Origin: Nitrosomonas sp.
GTDB taxonomy: Bacteria; Pseudomonadota; Gammaproteobacteria; Burkholderiales; Nitrosomonadaceae
Direction: 5' to 3'
NCBI GenBank assembly: GCA_020852475.1
Contig: JADZAR010000119.1
Location: forward strand, 1 to 64,000
Length of the DNA stretch: 64,000 nucleotides
Shown: in pieces, positions 20,564 through 30,800 of the stretch
How positions within the stretch are numbered: the first letter of the stretch is position 1
Layout: each line of letters begins with the position of its first letter
Notes under the pieces: model-generated
What the model saw: only the letters and a program-made list of their open reading frames with translations
The model's database searches: none
Told to the model about the DNA's origin: nothing
Program-made: the position numbers and the translations under genes

Positions 20564-20593
20564 TTGTCTAAAACCCTGCTGCTAAGGTATAGT
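20564..20593 (+). promoter_or_regulatory. Promoter of the glycine cleavage operon
   Basis: A -35 box TTGTCT (20564-20569), an 18-base spacer and a -10 box TATAGT (20588-20593) stand about 25 bases upstream of the first riboswitch aptamer, just where the promoter for a riboswitch-led transcript should lie. The -35 match is moderate. Confidence 0.6.
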
Positions 20594-20615
20594 TCGCACT
20601 CAGCCAAACATGTTC

Positions 20616-20866
20616 AAGCAGGAGAGCGCGCCGCAGTTTATCCGACGATAGCTACAGCGCCGCCGAAGGCGTAACCCCCCGGAATCGCTCAGGCAAGGCC
20701 AGAAAACGATAGAAAATATTGTTATCTCCTGAAAACCGCTTGATACAGGCAATCTGGAGAGTGCTTAGCAATTCGCCATTCATTTCATGGCGTTCTTTAT
20801 TTGCTTGGCCACCGAAGGGGCACGCGGACATCCCGTAAATCTCTCAGGTAGAAGGACAGAGGGGTG
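20616..20866 (+). ncRNA. Tandem glycine riboswitch
   Basis: Two glycine aptamers in series upstream of gcvT. The conserved GGAGAG element occurs at 20621-20626 and again at 20756-20761; the CCGAAGG element occurs in both halves (near 20663 and 20812), and CTCAGG near 20689 and 20843, followed in the second by GACAGAGGGG. This is the classic arrangement in which glycine binding switches on glycine cleavage genes. An intrinsic terminator follows directly, giving the expression platform. Confidence 0.92.
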
Positions 20867-20901
20867 AAGTCATTCTGAATGTTACAATGACTTATTTTTT
20901 T
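20867..20901 (+). terminator. Intrinsic terminator of the glycine riboswitch
   Basis: An 8-bp stem (AAGTCATT at 20867-20874 with AATGACTT at 20886-20893) is followed by A and seven T residues (20895-20901). It begins right at the 3' edge of the second aptamer, so glycine binding would be expected to prevent its formation and allow read-through into gcvT. An ATG at 20887 lies inside the stem and is therefore unlikely to be a start codon. Confidence 0.82.
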
Positions 20902-20919
20902 ATTACCGGGAGAAAATCC

Positions 20920-22011
20920 GTGCTGAAAAAAACACCTCTAAATGAAACACACCGCCAGATGAATGCCAAAATGGTGGATTTCGGCGGCTGGGACATGCCG
21001 CTCCACTATGGCTCACAACTTGAAGAACACCACAAGGTCCGTCAGGATGCCGGGATGTTCGATGTGTCACACATGTTGCCCGTTGACATCAAAGGCGACG
21101 GCACACGCGAATTTCTGCGCAAACTGGTCGCCAACAATGTCGACAAGATAACCGTTCCCGGCAAGGCGCTGTATACCTGCATGCTGACTCCGCAAGGCGG
21201 CATTATCGATGATCTGATCATTTATTTTCTAACAGAATCCTGGTTCCGCATCGTCGTCAATGCCGGCACCGCCGACAAAGATGTCGCCTGGATACTTAAA
21301 CAACGCGACGCGCTCGCCCCCGGACTGGAAATCACGCCGCGCCGCGACTTGGCGATGATCGCCGTACAAGGCCCAAATGCGCGCGCCAAAGTATGGCAGG
21401 TACTTCCCGGTTCGCAGGCAGTCACCGAAGATCTGAAAATATTTCAGTCAACAACCCTCGACCATTTTTTCATCGCCCGCACCGGTTACACCGGCGAAGA
21501 TGGCTTTGAAATTATTCTACCCGCTGAAGAAGCACCGACATTCTGGAAGTCATTGCATGCGGTGGGTGTCGCACCCGCAGGACTCGGCGCACGCGATACG
21601 CTGCGCCTCGAAGCCGGCATGAATCTTTACGGTCAGGACATGGACGAATCGACATCGCCGCTGGAATCCGGCCTCAACTGGACTGTTGACCTGAAAAGCG
21701 AGCGCGACTTCATCGGCAAGCAAGCGCTGCTGGATTCCAACCCGAAACAACAACTGGCTGGACTGGTACTGCTTGACCGCGGCGTGCTCAGAAGCCATCA
21801 GAAAGTGGTGGGTCAGGTCAATGGTCAGGCATTCGAAGGCGAAATCACCAGCGGCGGATTCTCGCCGACCATCAATCAATCGATCGCTCTGGCCCGTATC
21901 GACGCTGGCGTATCACCCGGCGACGAAGTACACGTACTGGTCAGGGATAAGCAATTACGCGCCAAAGTGGTAAAATATCCTTTCGTACGGAACGGAAAAG
22001 TTCTGATTTAA
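20920..22011 (+). CDS. gcvT: Glycine cleavage system T protein (aminomethyltransferase)
   Basis: Transfers the aminomethyl carbon from lipoylated H protein to tetrahydrofolate, releasing ammonia. The 363-residue protein begins [21 protein letters not shown]-like, the standard family N-terminus, and has the [10 protein letters not shown] motif. The start is GTG at 20920, with GGGAG 7 bases upstream; the in-frame ATG at 20887 falls within the terminator stem and lacks a ribosome site. First gene of gcvT-gcvH-gcvPA-tpx-gcvPB, controlled by the glycine riboswitch. Confidence 0.96.
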   Translation: MLKKTPLNETHRQMNAKMVDFGGWDMPLHYGSQLEEHHKVRQDAGMFDVSHMLPVDIKGDGTREFLRKLVANNVDKITVPGKALYTCMLTPQGGIIDDLIIYFLTESWFRIVVNAGTADKDVAWILKQRDALAPGLEITPRRDLAMIAVQGPNARAKVWQVLPGSQAVTEDLKIFQSTTLDHFFIARTGYTGEDGFEIILPAEEAPTFWKSLHAVGVAPAGLGARDTLRLEAGMNLYGQDMDESTSPLESGLNWTVDLKSERDFIGKQALLDSNPKQQLAGLVLLDRGVLRSHQKVVGQVNGQAFEGEITSGGFSPTINQSIALARIDAGVSPGDEVHVLVRDKQLRAKVVKYPFVRNGKVLI

Positions 22012-22067
22012 ACGGGAATCATCTCAATCACCTATCAACATCACAAAATTAACTCTGGAGCAAATAA

Positions 22068-22457
22068 ATGAGCATTCCATCAGATTTGAAATACACCCGC
22101 TCGCACGAATGGGTCAAGATTGAAGCAGACGGCACAGCAACCGTAGGTATTACCGATCACGCGCAAGAGCTGCTGGGTGACATGGTATTCGTTGAATTAC
22201 CCAAAGTGGGCGATTCCTTTTCACAAAAACAGGAATGTGCTGTCGCCGAATCCGTCAAGGCCGCGGCGGATGTTTATTCACCGATATCCGGCGAAGTCAT
22301 TGAAGTCAACTCGGCGCTGGCTGATAGTCCTGAAAAAATTAACCAGGATGCCTTTGGTTCATGGCTGTTCAAATTAAAACCCGGCAATCCGGCCGAACTG
22401 GATGGATTGCTGGACGCCGCCGGTTATCAGGAAGTACTCGATAACGAAGACCATTGA
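22068..22457 (+). CDS. gcvH: Glycine cleavage system H protein
   Basis: The mobile lipoyl carrier of the glycine cleavage complex, shuttling the aminomethyl group between P, T and L proteins. The 129-residue protein has the lipoylation lysine at Lys64 in [17 protein letters not shown] ribosome site precedes the ATG. It sits 56 bases after gcvT and 75 bases before gcvPA. Confidence 0.98.
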   Translation: MSIPSDLKYTRSHEWVKIEADGTATVGITDHAQELLGDMVFVELPKVGDSFSQKQECAVAESVKAAADVYSPISGEVIEVNSALADSPEKINQDAFGSWLFKLKPGNPAELDGLLDAAGYQEVLDNEDH

Positions 22458-22532
22458 ATCGAGTTCTGTCGGCCAATCACCGTAATCAATCGCACCTTTT
22501 TTATCAATTCTATGGACTTAGTGTAATTCACC

Positions 22533-23885
22533 ATGCCGTTTATCCCACACACAGAAGAAGATATTGCTGAAATGCTCGCCAGCATCGGCGCCGATTCTAT
22601 TGAAGCGCTGTTTGATGAAATTCCCGCCGACCTGAAAGGCGGCACCTTGAAAGAAGTTCCACCCGGGTTAAGCGAAATGGAAATCACCCGGTTGATGATG
22701 GAACGCGCCGGTCAGGATGGTTTTTATCAGAATTACATCGGCGCAGGCGCTTACGAACATCATATCCCGGCTGCCGTCTGGCAAATCACCACGCGCGGTG
22801 AGTTTTATTCCTCCTACACGCCATATCAGGCCGAAGCCAGTCAGGGTACTTTGCAGCTGCTGTATGAATACCAGACCATGATGGCTTCGCTGACCGGCAT
22901 GGATGTTTCCAACGCCAGCATGTATGACGGTGCAACCGCGTTAGCGGAAGCTGCATTGATGGCGGTACGGTCGCACAAGTCTTCCCGCCGCATACTGATT
23001 CCGGAAACCGTGCATCCGGTATACCGCAAAGTAGCGCGCGCCATCGTCAGCAACCAGAAAATCGAGATCGTTGAAGTGCCGTTCGACCAGACATCCGGAC
23101 AAGTCCGGCTGGAATCGCTGGACGCCTTTGCTACCGACGATGTCGCCGCGCTGGTTATTCCGCAGCCCAATTTCTTTGGCGTACTGGAACAGGTCGATGC
23201 ATTGACCGACTGGGCACACAGCAAAAACGCATTGGCCATCGGCGTCGTCAATCCTACCGCGCTGGCATTGCTGAAACCACCCGGTGAGTGGGGCGAGACA
23301 GGCGCTGATATCGCTGTTGGCGAAGGTCAGCCACTGGGCATTCCGTTATCCAGCGGTGGTCCTTATTTCGGCTTTATGGCCTGTAAAAACAGTCTGATTC
23401 GTCAGATCCCCGGTCGTATCATTGGGCGTACAAATGACCTGGATGGCAAACCCGGTTTTGTGCTGACCTTGCAAGCGCGTGAACAGCATATCCGCCGTTC
23501 TAAAGCCACATCCAATATCTGCACCAACCAGGGATTGATGGTTACGGCGGCGACGATTTACATGTCCTTGCTGGGTCCCGACGGGCTTCGCCGGGTTGCG
23601 ACGCATTCCCATGCAAACACATCCAGTCTGATCAAAAAACTGACCGCAATACCCGGTGTGGAACAAGTATTCAGCAGCCCGTTTTTCCATGAAGCCGCCA
23701 TCAAACTGCCGTCATCCGCGGCCAACGCGCTGGCGAAGCTCAAGCAAAACGGCATACTGGGCGGTTTCAACCTGCAAGCGCATTATCCGGAACTGGAAAA
23801 CACCCTGCTGGTTTGCGCAACGGAAACGAAAACTGAGGCCGACATCGACAATTATGTCAGCCAATTCCGGCAAGCACTGAGCTAA
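22533..23885 (+). CDS. gcvPA: Glycine dehydrogenase (decarboxylating) subunit 1
   Basis: The N-terminal half of the P protein in its two-subunit form, 450 residues. The opening [15 protein letters not shown] and the [13 protein letters not shown] stretch are typical. Together with GcvPB it decarboxylates glycine using PLP, which is bound by the other subunit. Unusually, its partner gene is not adjacent: a peroxiredoxin gene lies between gcvPA and gcvPB. Confidence 0.97.
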   Translation: MPFIPHTEEDIAEMLASIGADSIEALFDEIPADLKGGTLKEVPPGLSEMEITRLMMERAGQDGFYQNYIGAGAYEHHIPAAVWQITTRGEFYSSYTPYQAEASQGTLQLLYEYQTMMASLTGMDVSNASMYDGATALAEAALMAVRSHKSSRRILIPETVHPVYRKVARAIVSNQKIEIVEVPFDQTSGQVRLESLDAFATDDVAALVIPQPNFFGVLEQVDALTDWAHSKNALAIGVVNPTALALLKPPGEWGETGADIAVGEGQPLGIPLSSGGPYFGFMACKNSLIRQIPGRIIGRTNDLDGKPGFVLTLQAREQHIRRSKATSNICTNQGLMVTAATIYMSLLGPDGLRRVATHSHANTSSLIKKLTAIPGVEQVFSSPFFHEAAIKLPSSAANALAKLKQNGILGGFNLQAHYPELENTLLVCATETKTEADIDNYVSQFRQALS

Positions 23886-23931
23886 ACAGACTGAATCTAT
23901 TCCAAACACTCTACAAATCGAGGAAATAATT

Positions 23932-24426
23932 ATGGTTACGCATTTAGGCAATCCAATTCGCATTGATGGCACTTTTCCAAAAGTCGGTCAAAAAGCACCG
24001 GCGTTTTCACTGGTCAACCGGGATTTAAAAGATGTAACACTGGCAGATTTCGCTGGCAAGAAAAAAGTGCTGAATATCGTACCCAGTCTTGACACGCCGG
24101 TCTGTGCCCTGTCCACACGCAAATTCAACCAACAGGCCAGCAACATGAACAATACTGCCGTGCTGATTATCGCGGCGGATCTGCCATTTGCCATGAGTCG
24201 TTTTTGTGACACGGAAAATCTGGATAAAGTCGTTACACTTTCAACCATGCGCGGCGCTAATTTCATGAAAGACTATGGCGTGCTGATTGCCGAAGGCCCG
24301 TTTGCCGGTATCACCGCGCGTGCTGTCATTGTACTGGATGAAACCGACACGATCGTGCATGCCGAGCTGGTGCCCGAAATAGCCGACGAACCCAACTACG
24401 ACGCAGCACTGGCGGCGCTGAAATAA
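23932..24426 (+). CDS. tpx: Thiol peroxidase (atypical 2-Cys peroxiredoxin)
   Basis: Reduces hydrogen and organic peroxides with thioredoxin. The 164-residue protein has the peroxidatic cysteine Cys58 in [13 protein letters not shown] and the resolving cysteine Cys92 in SRFCDTENL, the Tpx arrangement. A GAGG ribosome site precedes the ATG. It lies between gcvPA and gcvPB, 46 and 69 bases from them, on the same strand, and so is probably part of the glycine-regulated transcript. Confidence 0.95.
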   Translation: MVTHLGNPIRIDGTFPKVGQKAPAFSLVNRDLKDVTLADFAGKKKVLNIVPSLDTPVCALSTRKFNQQASNMNNTAVLIIAADLPFAMSRFCDTENLDKVVTLSTMRGANFMKDYGVLIAEGPFAGITARAVIVLDETDTIVHAELVPEIADEPNYDAALAALK

Positions 24427-24495
24427 TCTGACAGCCGCTGAGTTCCGTGGCATTACATCACGAATAACCTTTTATTAAACGATAACGCTCCAATC

Positions 24496-25947
24496 ATGCT
24501 GATATTCGAACACGCGCGCCCTGGACGTCGCAATTATTCCCAGGCACCGAAAACTTCCGCCAGCTTTGATGACATTCCGGATCATCTGCTGCGAAAAAAA
24601 CAACCTCTGCTGCCGGAAGTTTCTGAAATGGACACCGTGCGTCATTACACGCGGCTGTCGCAGAAGAATTTTTCCATTGACACCGAATTCTACCCGCTGG
24701 GTTCCTGCACGATGAAATATAACCCCCGCGCGTGCAATGCACTGGCCATGCTGCCGCAGTATCTCAGCCGGCACCCGCTCGCGCCGGAAGATACCGGACA
24801 GGGCTTTCTTGCCTGCATGTATGAGTTGCAGGAAATTCTCAAAGACGTCACCGGCATGGCCGGCATCACCCTCGCGCCGATGGCTGGCGCGCAAGGCGAA
24901 CTGGCCGGCGTGATGATGATTCGCGCCTACCACGAAGCCCACGGCGACTTCGAGCGCACCGAAATTATCGTCCCCGATGCGGCGCATGGCACCAACCCGG
25001 CCACTGCAGTAATGTGCGGCTTTAAAGTGGTCGAGATCCCTACCGACAAAGAAGGCAATGTCGACCTGAACGCACTCAAGGCCGCCGTCGGCCCGAAAAC
25101 CGCCGGTCTGATGCTGACTAATCCGTCCACGCTGGGTGTGTTTGAAGAAAATATTGCCGAAATGAGCCGCGTCGTGCACGAAGCAGGCGGCTTGCTCTAC
25201 TACGACGGCGCCAATCTGAACGCCGTGCTTGGCAAGGTGAAGCCCGGCGACATGGGTTTCGATGTCATCCATATCAATCTGCACAAAACCTTCTCGACAC
25301 CGCACGGCGGCGGCGGGCCGGGCTCCGCGCCCATCGGTGTTGCAAAACGCCTGCTACCGTTCATGCCGGTGCCGTTTGTTACGCTGGAAAACGGTAAATA
25401 CCGCTGGGTGACCGAACAGGAAAGACCGCAATCGATCGGTCACTTATCCGCGCACATGGGTAATGCTGGCGTGCTCCTGCGCGCCTACATCTACGTTCGT
25501 CTGCTGGGCAGAGAAGGCATGAATCGCATCGCCGAATTCGCCACGCTGAACGCTAATTACCTAATGGCGGAACTCAGAAAAATCGGCTTTGAAATCGCGT
25601 ATCCGACGCGCCGGGCAAGCCATGAATTCATCGTCACCATGAAAGACATCAAGGATGAAACCGGCGTCACCGCGATGAATCTGGCAAAACGTTTACTCGA
25701 CAAGGGTTATCACGCACCGACAACGTATTTCCCTATCCTGGTGCCCGAGTGTCTGCTGATCGAACCTGCGGAAACCGAATCCAAACAGACGCTGGATGCA
25801 TTCGTCACCGCGATGAAAGAAATTCTCGATGAAATCGAGCAACAGCCCGACATGGTTAAAAACGCGCCGCACAACATGCCGCTGCGCAAACTCGACGATG
25901 TCAAGGCAGCACGCGAGCTGGATCTCTGCTGGAAACCCGGCGCATAA
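24496..25947 (+). CDS. gcvPB: Glycine dehydrogenase (decarboxylating) subunit 2
   Basis: The C-terminal half of P protein as a separate 483-residue subunit. It carries the PLP lysine in [16 protein letters not shown] and the glycine-rich loop after it. With GcvPA, GcvT, GcvH and the L protein (lipoamide dehydrogenase, not seen here) it forms the complete glycine cleavage system. It is the last gcv gene of the operon. Confidence 0.97.
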   Translation: MLIFEHARPGRRNYSQAPKTSASFDDIPDHLLRKKQPLLPEVSEMDTVRHYTRLSQKNFSIDTEFYPLGSCTMKYNPRACNALAMLPQYLSRHPLAPEDTGQGFLACMYELQEILKDVTGMAGITLAPMAGAQGELAGVMMIRAYHEAHGDFERTEIIVPDAAHGTNPATAVMCGFKVVEIPTDKEGNVDLNALKAAVGPKTAGLMLTNPSTLGVFEENIAEMSRVVHEAGGLLYYDGANLNAVLGKVKPGDMGFDVIHINLHKTFSTPHGGGGPGSAPIGVAKRLLPFMPVPFVTLENGKYRWVTEQERPQSIGHLSAHMGNAGVLLRAYIYVRLLGREGMNRIAEFATLNANYLMAELRKIGFEIAYPTRRASHEFIVTMKDIKDETGVTAMNLAKRLLDKGYHAPTTYFPILVPECLLIEPAETESKQTLDAFVTAMKEILDEIEQQPDMVKNAPHNMPLRKLDDVKAARELDLCWKPGA

Positions 25948-26074
25948 AACACGCGCTATCGCAACACCGGCCGGTGCGCCAGCATCGGCCGATCCCGTCA
26001 GCTGCTCACGCACACCGTGCGAAACAACTTGAGCAACGATTTTTTCAACAAACCCATCATCCGAAATTACTGCT

Positions 26075-27010
26075 ATGCGCACACTGATCTGCGGCTCGAT
26101 CGCTTACGACAACATCATGGTCTTTCCGGATCATTTCAAAAATCATATTCTTCCTGAAAAAATTCATGTTCTGAACGTTGCGTTCCTGGTGCCGGAAATG
26201 CGCCGTGAATTCGGCGGCTGCGCGGGTAATATCGCCTATAATCTGAAAATGCTCGGTGGCGAACCGGTGATGATGGCGACCGTCGGCGACGATATCCAGC
26301 CCTACCGCGAACGTTTCGAACAGCTCGGACTCGATCAGTCGAATGTGCTGCACGTCAAGGATACGTTTACCGCGCAGGCATTTATCACCACCGATCTGGA
26401 TGATAACCAAATCACCGCGTTTCATCCCGGCGCAATGAATTTCTCGCACCTCAATTCGGTCTCCGATGCGCACCCTATCCAACTCGGTATCATCGCGCCG
26501 GACGGACGCGACGGCATGCTGCAACATGCGCGTGAATTTCACCAGAGCGGCATCCCGTTTGTCTTCGATCCGGGTCAGGGCCTGCCCATGTACAATGGCG
26601 ACGAACTCAAGGACTTCATCGACAAAGCCGACTATGTCGCGGTCAATGACTATGAAGGCCAGTTGCTGCAGGAACGTACCGGCCTCACGCTGGAAGCCAT
26701 CGCCAAAAAAACCAGAGCGCTGATCGTGACGCTGGGCGCACAGGGTTCAACCATTTATACCGATGGCCGGCAAATCGACATTCCCAGCGTGAAACCGCAG
26801 GACATCGTTGATCCAACCGGCTGCGGCGACGCCTACCGCGCCGGCCTGCTGTACGGCATCACGCATGGTATGGACTGGCAAACAACCGGACGGCTCGGCT
26901 CGCTCATGGGCGCGTTGAAAATCGCGCATCGCGGCGGTCAGAATCACCAGTTCACCCGCGACATGATCGATCAGCTTTATTTCGATCACTTTGGCAGCCG
27001 GATTTTCTGA
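26075..27010 (+). CDS. PfkB family carbohydrate/nucleoside kinase
   Basis: A 311-residue ribokinase-fold kinase. It opens with MRTLICGSIAYDNIMVF, has the EFGGCAGNIAYNL substrate region, and ends with the phosphoryl-transfer motif DPTGCGDAYRAG, where Asp252 is the catalytic base; the usual GAGD is GCGD here. Sequence style is that of adenosine-kinase-like members. It follows gcvPB by about 130 bases on the same strand and may be co-transcribed. Substrate not decided by the sequence. Confidence 0.87.
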   Translation: MRTLICGSIAYDNIMVFPDHFKNHILPEKIHVLNVAFLVPEMRREFGGCAGNIAYNLKMLGGEPVMMATVGDDIQPYRERFEQLGLDQSNVLHVKDTFTAQAFITTDLDDNQITAFHPGAMNFSHLNSVSDAHPIQLGIIAPDGRDGMLQHAREFHQSGIPFVFDPGQGLPMYNGDELKDFIDKADYVAVNDYEGQLLQERTGLTLEAIAKKTRALIVTLGAQGSTIYTDGRQIDIPSVKPQDIVDPTGCGDAYRAGLLYGITHGMDWQTTGRLGSLMGALKIAHRGGQNHQFTRDMIDQLYFDHFGSRIF

Positions 27011-27023
27011 CATTCCGCTTCCC

Positions 27024-27048
27024 TTCCGTCTGCTCGATGCGGACGGAA
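27024..27048 (+). other. Hairpin after the kinase gene
   Basis: A 10-bp stem with one G-T pair (TTCCGTCTGC at 27024-27033 with GCGGACGGAA at 27039-27048, 5-base loop) begins 13 bases after the kinase stop. There is no T-run, so it may stabilise the 3' end of the transcript rather than terminate it. Confidence 0.35.
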
Positions 27049-27299
27049 ACACGCAATCTCTCCACTCCGGGACGAAGAAGCCAAACATGTGTAACTTTGA
27101 CTTGCGTACGGCATGTCAGAGGGTATATTTTCGGGCGGTTTTATCTATTGCACGTCAGAATTATTCAGCACCGATGCCCTCGCCTGCTGTGGAAAACGGG
27201 ATTTTCACGCGCGATCAGTACAATAAACACCTCTGATGCATCCACAGCAAGCGAGGCATAAAGGGCGCTGCTGATAACATTGAAGAACGGAGGGTAACC

Positions 27300-27548
27300 A
27301 TGAATCCGGGAAACATCAAGATCATCGACCGACTGTCCGCCGTCGAAACAATTAAACGGCTAAACGAGGAAGGCTTGCGCTTTCTCAACAACCTCATCGT
27401 CGAACGATTCAACCTCATTTCCCAGGCTCGCGCGACCTCGCTGATAACTCGCTTCACCAAAAGCGACCGTATCACTTTTACAGCTTCCGACAGCCATCAC
27501 TGGAACGTCTCTCCCAGCCTGATCCGCGAAGCGGAGGATATACAATAG
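27300..27548 (+). CDS. Small hypothetical protein, apparently missing its centre
   Basis: An 82-residue protein with a GGAGG ribosome site just before the ATG. The N-terminal 60 residues (IDRLSAVETIKRLNEEGLRF, LIVERFNLISQARA) and the C-terminal HWNVSPSLI block resemble a small proteobacterial protein of unknown function that normally has about 25-30 further residues between them. Here these appear removed in frame. That comparison is from memory and needs an alignment. It sits at the left edge of the island that holds the SIR2 gene. Confidence 0.55.
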   Translation: MNPGNIKIIDRLSAVETIKRLNEEGLRFLNNLIVERFNLISQARATSLITRFTKSDRITFTASDSHHWNVSPSLIREAEDIQ

Positions 27549-27610
27549 CCATAATCTGTCAATCAGCATGAACCTCAACGCGATGCTTATTTCAACAAGA
27601 AAGCGCTGAC

Positions 27611-27726
27611 ATGGCCCAGCCTGAACATATCGAAGCCATTGAAAAACGGCTCTGGAGCGCAGCCGACACCCTGCGCGCCAAGGCGACAACTACGCCAGCA
27701 AAAAATATTTCCTGCTGCTCATGGGT
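27611..27726 (+). pseudogene. Fragment of type I restriction methylase HsdM
   Basis: The first 23 codons (IEKRLWSAADTLRA) match the N-terminus of HsdM-type N-6 adenine methylases. After a frameshift between 27680 and 27687 the same protein continues in another frame as NYASKKYFLLLMG, matching the NYASNEYFLPVMG block that normally follows. The match stops at about 27726, where transposase sequence begins. Only the first 5-7% of the gene remains, so it is non-functional. Confidence 0.7.
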
Positions 27727-27838
27727 GACCGAATACATAGAGATCTTTTATAACCGGCAGAGAAAACAAGAAAGACTGAGTTACCTATCGCCGGCAGAAT
27801 TTAAGCAACGATACTATACAGACCTAATCGCTGCTTAG
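27725..27838 (+). mobile_element. 3' remnant of an IS3-family transposase (OrfB)
   Basis: The last 37 codons of an open frame fused to the HsdM fragment read TEYIEIFYNRQRKQERLSYL and LSPAEFKQRYYTDLIAA, the typical C-terminal end of the DDE integrase domain in IS3-family OrfB. The catalytic part is missing. It marks an insertion followed by deletion within an hsdM gene. Terminal inverted repeats of the element were not identified with confidence. Confidence 0.7.
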
Positions 27839-27883
27839 TCAGATGGACTCCATATTTGACAACATACCACAAAGGATTTTACA

Positions 27884-30800
27884 GTGAAAAATGATACTGT
27901 AACGATATTACCAAGCAGCATCAGTCCCTATTTAAATGAAATAGCTGAGCGCTTATGGTCAGGTCATGCTGCTATCATGGTTGGAGCCGGGTTTAGCAAA
28001 AACGCTTCACCTAATGGCACATCGACTCGCGGTTTTCCAGATTGGCAGCAGCTAGGGGATTTGTTTTATGAAAAAATCAATGGAACAAAGCCTGATAATA
28101 AGGGTAAATATCTGAATGTTCTCAAGCTAGCCGATGAAGTTCAAGCTGCATTCGGAAGACCCGCACTTGATCAATCTTTACGCGATGTCATACCCGATTA
28201 CGAATACGAACCTTCTCCTCTTCATGTAAAACTACTGGATTTACCATGGACAGATGTATTTACAACAAATTACGATACCTTGCTTGAGCGAGCTTGCATC
28301 TCAGTCAGTTCACAGAAATACGATGTTGTAATCAATAAAGAAGATTTAGTCTACTCGGAAAAACCCAGAATCATTAAGCTGCATGGCAGCTTTCCTTCCG
28401 AACGCCCGTTTATTATTACCGAAGAAGACTATCGGCGCTATCCAAAAGATTTTGCGCCATTTGTTAATACTGTTCAGCAATCACTACTTGAAAATACACT
28501 TTGCTTAATTGGTTTTTCTGGTGATGATCCCAATTTTCTTCAATGGATTGGGTGGATTCGCGACAACCTTGGAAGCGAGAATTCCCCGAAAATATACCTG
28601 ATCGGCGTTTTAAATTTATCATCTGCCCAGAAAAAACTTCTTGAACAGCGCAATATTGTGCTGATAGATATGGCCGACTGCAGCGACATAGATGGAAGCC
28701 ATTACAAGGGGTTAGAAAGATTTCTCGATTATTTACTATCCAGAAAAAATGAAGATAACAGGCTTGGATGGCCAGAAAATCCTGGCCTAAATGAGCTTGA
28801 TTCCAAAAAAGAAAAGTTGATACAAGTTGATGAGATTGTTCAAGCATGGAGAAATCAAAGGCTTGCTTATCCCGGTTGGATTTCGGTTCCGGAGGATCGT
28901 CGAGGTTTCCTTTGGCACTATACTCGAAATTGGATTGGGTTTATTACATCAGAAGATAAACTTCCTGGCTGCCTTGATCTTGAATTTGTATATGAACTTA
29001 ATTGGCGTTTAGAAAAATGCTTGTTACCACTTCTATCGATAGAGCAAGCCGAGTTCTTTGAAATTATCTTGGAAAAATACTGGACTCATAGCGAGAATAT
29101 TAATTTTAATGAACTGCGTGACCCTGTGCCGCCATTAAGTAGCATCAATTCAACAGAAGCTGTCAGAAATGAGATAGGAAAAATGCGCATCCCCCTCATG
29201 CTGTCATTGATGCGCTTTTACCGTACGGCAGGTTTACAAGAAAAATGGAGGAAAATCGACAGTCAAATTGAAAATGGTGATTTAAGCAGATATCTGACCG
29301 CCGAACACATAGCGAATCTTCACTATGAGCGTTCACTCTTTGCGTTATTTAGACTAGATATTCTTGAACTCAAACAAAAAATTGAAGAATGGCCGATTAA
29401 TGAGTCTTTGCCACTTTTTGAAGCCAAAAGGGCTGCGTTACTTGCCGAAATCGGCGAAATAAATACAGCGGAATCTATCCTTGAGAAATCGCTAAAAAAT
29501 GTGCGCGCATTACTTAATCTGAAGCCGATCACGACAGATTATTCTCTGGTCTCTCAGGAAGCTATTATCATGCTATTGCTTCGATATGTGCAATTACCAA
29601 AATCTTTTGGAAATGCAGATCAGAATAAATTCTCTGAACGATGGAATGTTCTCAAGCAATACAAATGCGATCCTTGGAATGAATTAAAACTTTTCGCAAG
29701 TGCTCTCGAGAGACCTCCAATAATCAAGCCATCGGTTACTATAAAACAAGAATTTGATATTGGACGAACAACTTCGACAATTCATTCTGTTAACGAAGAT
29801 TCGGAAGCGTTAACTGCATATCGTTTTTTAATATTCTGTGAGGACATAGGCTTACCATTCAGAATACCGAATGTTGATATTGGGAAGAAAAGCGCTGAAG
29901 GAACATTGCTACGAATTTCCCAATATTCTCCATTTTGGTCAATGATCACCTTGGTTCGTATTGGTGATCAGAAAATCGTTGATTATATTTTTAACCGAGA
30001 ATATCTTTCTAAAATCAATGAATTAACAATAGATGAACTTATTACTGGTTATGTTGAAATCCTGAATAAAGTTCAGGATGAAAAACAAATTAGCAATTTC
30101 TCAGCCGTGTTAGCGAAAGTTATACCAGAAATTTTATCGAGACTATGCTGCAAATGTTCCACGAAATCAAAAGAAAAGCTTATTAAGCTTCTTCTAAGAA
30201 TATACGAATCGGATCACAAAAGAATTTATAGTGGAATTCAGAACCTGACGGCAAGACTTATCAATTCCTTTTCCGTTCAGCAACGCTTATATTTGATCCC
30301 GACATTACTGAGTCTTCCTATTCCAGAAAAAACTAGCCCCCAAGAAGAAAGAGAGTTTATCAATCCATTTCACTTATTAAACATAAACATAACAGATATA
30401 GAAACCTGGGATAAGCCAGTAATCCCTGAGGAAAGAATCAGCGTCCTTTTTGAAAAAGGAATGTCAGTTAATGCAAACGAAAGAAAGTGGGCTATTTCTT
30501 GTCTCAATCAATTGCATAACCTTGGTTTTCTCGATTCAGAATCGTCTAAAAAATTCGCCGAAATTCTATGGCATGTACGAGATAGTCATGGCTTACCTGA
30601 TCAGACAAATTTTGATAGAGCCTATTATAGACTCCCTTATAGATTCGCATTTCTGAATCTACCTCACCCTACTGACGTTGATCCAATCGCCTTATTCAAG
30701 AATTATGTCTTGAGTTCAATATTCCCAGTTCAGAAAAATTCTACCGATAATGGCATCTCATTCACACAAAGTGAAGTAACACTATGCGATGAGATTGCTT

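Noticed and set aside
24475-25305. 276-residue minus-strand frame
   Set aside because: Antisense to gcvPB, with His/Phe/Arg-rich composition typical of shadow frames.
25965-25976. Palindrome CACCGGCCGGTG after gcvPB
   Set aside because: Short and GC-rich without a T-run; not convincing as a terminator or operator.
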